Source: Saccharomycopsis fibuligera x Saccharomycopsis cf. fibuligera (taxonomy: Eukaryota; Ascomycota; Saccharomycetes; Ascoideales; Saccharomycopsidaceae). From it: a stretch of 64,000 bases of DNA. Positions 59,968 through 64,000 of this stretch are shown here, in pieces; position 1 is the stretch's first letter; each line of letters opens with the position of its first letter. A program made the position numbers and the translations under genes. The notes beneath the pieces are model-generated. The model was not told the origin of the DNA. It was given only the letters and a program-made list of their open reading frames with translations, and made no database searches. The stretch covers positions 4,213,501-4,277,500 of the forward strand of contig CP012816.1 of assembly GCA_001936135.1 (NCBI GenBank), in the 5' to 3' direction.

Positions 59968-60828
59968 TTAAACAATCAAGTAACGGATTGGAATGTGAAC
60001 CTGTAATTTGATTTGTTAGTATCCCCTTCTCTAGCTTGTGACTGTTGAAATGTTTCGCAGATGCCATAACTGTTGGAAAGATACTTACCAATTTGATACC
60101 ATAACCAATTACACCCATAGCGATGAAACCAGCACCAACTGCTTTTATAATTTGAACGTATTCTATGTTTTTATGTTAGTAAACTATACGGTTTTCTGAA
60201 AAATGGAATAGAGGAGTTATAAAAATGTGACGTAGATCTCAAAAACATTTAGTTATTTGATATTTGCTGCTGTTGTTTTTCACTCAATGCTGACTTTAAC
60301 TTATTATGCTCTTGCGAACTTCACTTTAATCACTTTGAAGAACCTTTTCAAATATGCAAAGCTGATAATCCTTCGATTGTTTTGAGCATAGAGTTAATAA
60401 ACTGCTCAGGAGAATCTCGATGGTTTTGGTATTGGTTCAGAAACTAAACAAATAAGCATTTCTGCGCAAGGTATAATCAAAGCATAAACACAACCTCTAT
60501 CGCTGAGTGCCATTCGGAAGCTTTGAATCTTGCCTGTAAAATGGTTTGACATTCTCAACCCAAAAAAACCCGTTCTCTTAATTGAGTCAATATCCAAAGA
60601 GAAATCCAATGGCGGTTCACAAAACAAAGATAAAACCAATTTTGGTGAGCTTAAATAAACAAAGACACATCCTGTTGCAGTCTCAAGAAGTTCAAGACTC
60701 ATATATTCTCGTTATATCTCAGACATACCTTTTTGAGTTGGCTTAGCGCATTTCCGCACAAAAGCAGATCCATCTTTGACAAATTCAACTGGGACTTCAA
60801 CAACTTTTTCAAATCCGTCAGAGGCCAT
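59968..60828 (-). CDS. SSS1: Sec61 translocon gamma subunit SSS1, three exons
   Basis: An essential tail-anchored subunit of the Sec61 protein-conducting channel of the ER. The spliced protein is 68 residues (S. cerevisiae 80). Exons are 60729-60828 (100 nt), 60089-60162 (74 nt) and 59968-60000 (33 nt). Intron 1 (566 nt) has donor GTATGT and branch point TACTAAC (60175-60181). Intron 2 (88 nt) has GTAAGT and TACTAAC (60015-60021). The protein reads VVEVPVEFVKDGSAFVRKCAKP, then EYVQIIKAVGAGFIAMGVIGYG (the membrane helix), then IKL-VHIPIRYLIV, an ending nearly identical to the family consensus. The third exon encodes only ten residues plus stop and is easily missed. Intron 1 contains an unexplained open frame (separate entry). 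Confidence 0.94.
60348..60702 (-). other. Open reading frame inside SSS1 intron 1
   Basis: A sense-strand 98-codon frame starts at ATG 60702, only 26 nt past the intron donor, and runs to 60406. It begins SLELLETATGCVFVYLSSPK and includes DRGCVYALIIPCAEMLICLV. Near its end, in the +1 frame, a second stretch reads DSPEQFINSMLKTIEGLSAL to a stop at 60350. A TTTAG acceptor-like sequence lies where that second frame opens (about 60440). Alternating hydrophobic strands and a C-terminal amphipathic helix recall a roadblock/longin-like fold such as EGO/Ragulator subunits, but that is only a visual impression. It could be a nested gene, an alternatively spliced product or chance. Confidence 0.4.
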
Positions 60829-61367
60829 TTTTGATATTATCTATATAAGTATTGATTATTATGTGGTGTTTAGTAGAAAAACTTGGGTTGTGTTAGGTTG
60901 GTGGTGATATTGTGTTGTTGTAGATGTATTATTTAGTTGACACTGCCGAGAGCCTGTTTTTTCAACATATGCTTCCATTATCGATCGATCATTGATTGAT
61001 GCTGTGTCCATTACTTGAATGCTTTGAAGGTTACCCTACCTTAGTATACACATGCAACCACAATTACAAAATGTGTGTAGATGTTTAAAAGTAGAGATAG
61101 CATATTCTACTTTCTGTTTTATTAGATTTAATCTTTAAGATGACTATAACACCTTTGACACTGTGGGAAGCTATTTGAGTAAAGTAAAGACATAAACTGT
61201 AAATATCCACTTTATCTTAATTACATAAAAATTGTAGTAACCTGTGTAGAAAGGCTGTCTACCATGTAATTCAAGGAAAAAGAAATAAAAGTACAAGTAC
61301 TAAAGATAAGACTATAAAAACTAACAGAGTAAAAGATTTGCATTTTAAAAAATGTAAAAAAAAAGAC
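60829..61367. other. SSS1 promoter and VAC14 3' flank
   Basis: A 539-bp gap between two minus-strand genes. It contains ATCGATCGATC at about 60980; no gene was recognised. Confidence 0.45.
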
Positions 61368-64000
61368 CTATAAGACATCATTTTTTCGAGCAATATTATG
61401 ACCTTGAGCATTCATATTACCACTGTTACTATTGGAATTCGACGCGTTATTTTTCGACAAATGCTGCTGGCTACTGTTGTTGCTAGTATTAATTTTATTA
61501 ATTTTTTTAGAAGGCCTGCTGATATTGCTCAGACTATTATTAAATGCACTGTCGCCACTTGATGTTGAAATTGAATATCCACCAGCGACAGCATCGTTAC
61601 TATTATTATTATTGTTATTATTATGATTATTATTATGATTAATATCATTATTATTATGATTATTATTACTATTATTATGATTATTATTATTACTATTCTT
61701 ATTATTATTATTAGTCTCGTTGTCATTTTTATTCTTATTCTTATTATTAGTATCGTTGTCATTTTTATTATTATTATTATTATTGCTCTTGTTCTTGTTA
61801 TTGTTATTGTTAGCATTATTGTTATCATTATCATCATCATAATCATTATTGTTATTATTATTATCATTATTCTTATTATTGTTACTGTTATTGTTGCTGT
61901 CATTGTTGCCGCTGATGTTTTTCTTTAGCACGCTGTGTCCCTGGGGGACATCTTTCACTGATTTATTACTTTCAGTATCATTTTTCTTACTTTCGAGATT
62001 GGTATTGGTACTGTTATTCTCGTTTGCTTCTGGTAATTTCTGATAGCTAACACCACTTATAATACTACCAGTACTATGAATAACGCTATCTGTGTTGCTG
62101 TTATTCGCAACTAAATCATTATGTGGTTTGGCTATACCGCTTGCTGGGCTATAAGAGGTGTTCTTGTTACTGGATACTACAGTGTTTGTACCACTTGCGC
62201 TAGTATTCAGATTATGAGGGACTGGTGTTGCAGCGTTTGAACTAGTATTATTGCCGGCATTTATATTACCAGCAGTTGAGTTGTTGTTACTAGTGATGTT
62301 ATTGTGAATGCTGCTAGCTGCACTACTGGCGCTACTATTGTTGAAAATATTGGAGTATGCTGACAAGTTAGAGGATTTTATTGATGCAGTTGGATATTTA
62401 GGGCTACTGTTAGCAATATTCAAACTTGAAATCTTGTTTTTCAATGAAGTTATATTGCTTGAGTTTTCCTGACTATTGTGTTGATGATGAAAACCATAAG
62501 AGGAAGATCCGTTATTGTGGGAACTTGTATGATTGTTGGTACCACTATTAGTAATTGTGCTATTATTAGTGTGGTTGCCAAGACTGCTGTTCCCACCACC
62601 AGCGGTTCTGTTCAAGATCGGTAAATTGCTGGTAGTACTATTACTTGCAGAACGACTATGTGTAGCTTGTGCATCATATCGATCAAGTCCCACTGATGGT
62701 GTGTTCTTAGCAAAATTTTTGATAGGTGAACCAATGCGGTTGCTTATTGCGGTTACCAGAGCTGTATTGCGCAAAGGACGTAAACCAGAAGCTTGTCTAT
62801 GAGAGAAAGCCGTGTTGGGACCTAATTTAGGGGTGCCAGAATTAGTAAAAGTTGAAAAACCCAGTATACTATTCGTTGTGTTAAAATCATCAGAAGCTTT
62901 ATTCAGCTCACTTGGCTTGTTTTCATGTACACTTTCAGACGCGGTGGCGGTTGACTCAACATTCGCATTATTTTCATTGTTATTACTATTATTACTACTG
63001 GAATTTGAGTTAGTTTTCAGAAATCTGTCAAGCTTGACATCTTCATGCTTTTGCTGAATTTCTCTGAAAACCTTGATTAATTCGTTGTATTTCTGTTTTC
63101 TGCTACTTATTAATTTTGAGTTAGCGCTTGCAGCAGCCGCTGATGAAATTGATGTACCAGAGGGTGATAATATGTTACTTGAAGATGCAGATAAGATATT
63201 ACTGTTAGCAGTAAATCCATTGATTGAGTTTAATCTTTTTTGTAAAATATCAAATACATTGGATTGTGGTAAAAGCATCAAAATGCCATAAAGACATTTC
63301 AACAAGTATGGGTACTTGTCAGGTTCCAAAAGTTGTAATCTTAACTTGACGAATACTGGACTTTCCAACAACTGCACAAGGATATCTAATTGAATTAATA
63401 AGTTCATTGTTATTTCAAATTCAACAAAAATTTTCAACAAATTGTAAGCAAGCTCATAATTCTGAGACAATAAACATAATGACAAGCATGCTGGAGCATT
63501 GTAAGACCAAGACTTAAATATTGTAGCAAAAAGTTGCCAATCTTCCTTGGTGTGAATATTTCTTAGTTTATTTCTTAGCTCAGCTAATTCTGGAGCAGTA
63601 ATCAAATTGCTATTCAAGATTTGAACCATGATACTAATGAATCCGAGGTTATTTTTCAAATTTTTAGAGCTAGTAACTGTTCTGCTTGCTCCAGACAGAC
63701 CGGTGAAATTATCAATGTCAAACAAAACATGGGCTAATGATTTATAAATTCTTTCAGCGTTCAAATTAGCACAAAGTTTTCGAATTATGAAGTTACCTTT
63801 TGTTTCTAATAATTTCCGATCATTTTTGAAAAGCGTGGTCAAATCCATCATTAGTTGAGTAAATCTTGTATCATTAGCACTAGTAGAGATTTCTGATATA
63901 AGAATCACATCTTTTTCAATAGCCAATGACGATTCACCACATAAACTTTTTAATAAGATTTGGAAAGTTTTGCTCAATGAACTCGACAAAAATAGCTTGT
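61368..64000 (-). CDS. VAC14: VAC14, C-terminal part (truncated by window end)
   Basis: The scaffold of the Fab1/PIKfyve PI(3,5)P2 kinase complex on the vacuole. The minus-strand frame is open through position 64000, so the N terminus lies outside. I do not use the TTG at 63989 as a start. The conserved C-terminal Vac14 block is present: ERIYKSLAHVLF, LGFISIMVQILNSNLITAPEL, FKSWSYNAPACLSLCLLSQ, YELAYNLLKIFVEFEITMNLL, LVQLLESPVFVKLRLQLLEP, and PYLLKCLYGILMLLPQS. After about 260 residues this gives way to a tail of roughly 600 residues rich in Ser, Thr and then Asn (61598-61905 encodes over 100 mostly Asn residues). The tail is not part of the family core and is far longer than in S. cerevisiae. 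Confidence 0.9.
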   Translation of the reverse strand, partial: KLFLSSSLSKTFQILLKSLCGESSLAIEKDVILISEISTSANDTRFTQLMMDLTTLFKNDRKLLETKGNFIIRKLCANLNAERIYKSLAHVLFDIDNFTGLSGASRTVTSSKNLKNNLGFISIMVQILNSNLITAPELAELRNKLRNIHTKEDWQLFATIFKSWSYNAPACLSLCLLSQNYELAYNLLKIFVEFEITMNLLIQLDILVQLLESPVFVKLRLQLLEPDKYPYLLKCLYGILMLLPQSNVFDILQKRLNSINGFTANSNILSASSSNILSPSGTSISSAAAASANSKLISSRKQKYNELIKVFREIQQKHEDVKLDRFLKTNSNSSSNNSNNNENNANVESTATASESVHENKPSELNKASDDFNTTNSILGFSTFTNSGTPKLGPNTAFSHRQASGLRPLRNTALVTAISNRIGSPIKNFAKNTPSVGLDRYDAQATHSRSASNSTTSNLPILNRTAGGGNSSLGNHTNNSTITNSGTNNHTSSHNNGSSSYGFHHQHNSQENSSNITSLKNKISSLNIANSSPKYPTASIKSSNLSAYSNIFNNSSASSAASSIHNNITSNNNSTAGNINAGNNTSSNAATPVPHNLNTSASGTNTVVSSNKNTSYSPASGIAKPHNDLVANNSNTDSVIHSTGSIISGVSYQKLPEANENNSTNTNLESKKNDTESNKSVKDVPQGHSVLKKNISGNNDSNNNSNNNKNNDNNNNNNDYDDDNDNNNANNNNNKNKSNNNNNNKNDNDTNNKNKNKNDNETNNNNKNSNNNNHNNSNNNHNNNDINHNNNHNNNNNNNSNDAVAGGYSISTSSGDSAFNNSLSNISRPSKKINKINTSNNSSQQHLSKNNASNSNSNSGNMNAQGHNIARKNDVL
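61598..61905 (-). repeat. AAT/AAC repeat region coding poly-Asn in VAC14
   Basis: About 300 bp of imperfect ATT/GTT trinucleotides on the plus strand, coding runs of Asn with Lys, Asp and His on the minus strand. Likely to vary in length between strains. Confidence 0.85.

Overview
The window is yeast nuclear DNA: AT-rich, gene-dense and intron-poor. The few introns are short, with GTAAGT/GTATGT donors and TACTAAC-type branch points. All 26 genes have budding-yeast (Saccharomycotina) counterparts or fungal domains. Two of them, the asparagine-rich VAC14 tail and the glutamine-rich GCR1-like factor, are typical of Candida/Lodderomyces-type genomes. In-frame CTG codons are scarce (I saw one in the 439 codons of PRP46), and a few sit where serine would fit better than leucine (FMP25 residue 609). 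This suggests, without proving, a CTG-clade species. I saw no tRNA, rRNA or CRISPR array, and no recognisable transposon or virus-like element.

Layout. 0-12.7 kb: aldo-keto reductase of the YPR127W/pyridoxal-reductase type, a 1315-residue zinc-cluster factor, LYS5-type phosphopantetheinyl transferase, MNN10 mannosyltransferase, a short-chain dehydrogenase and a GCR1-domain protein. 13-24 kb: FMP25 (mitochondrial RCC1-like), KIP2 kinesin and PRP46 splicing factor in a divergent pair, a three-exon RRM protein, and a LETM1-like mitochondrial protein. 25-33 kb: a putative DNA-binding protein with a SANT-like block, a GC-rich island of about 1.8 kb, the SRS2 helicase, and directly behind it a decayed second SRS2 copy. 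33-46.9 kb: a DUF92/TMEM19 membrane protein, a secretory-pathway cyclophilin, UTP14, YPK9, NIT3, two-exon IMO32 and an unknown membrane-anchored coiled-coil protein. 46.9-50 kb: a gene-poor stretch with a possible zinc-cluster relic. 50-64 kb: CDC5 polo kinase, two-exon RPB11, DDC1, GRE3, three-exon SSS1 and the 3' part of VAC14, which runs off the end of the window.

The genes do not form one pathway. Several are cell-cycle or genome-maintenance genes (CDC5, DDC1, SRS2, KIP2), with gene expression (PRP46, RPB11, UTP14), mitochondrial (FMP25, LETM1-like, IMO32) and membrane/secretory functions (MNN10, SSS1, YPK9, VAC14, cyclophilin) interspersed. Readable regulatory signals include a forkhead-site cluster upstream of CDC5, a PAC plus A/T-tract (RRPE-like) pair upstream of UTP14, CACGTG boxes in several intergenic regions, and TATA boxes before the two aldo-keto reductases.

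The best candidates for follow-up are the open reading frame inside SSS1 intron 1, the decayed SRS2 tandem copy, the GC-rich island and the possible zinc-cluster relic. I found no convincing novel multi-gene system.
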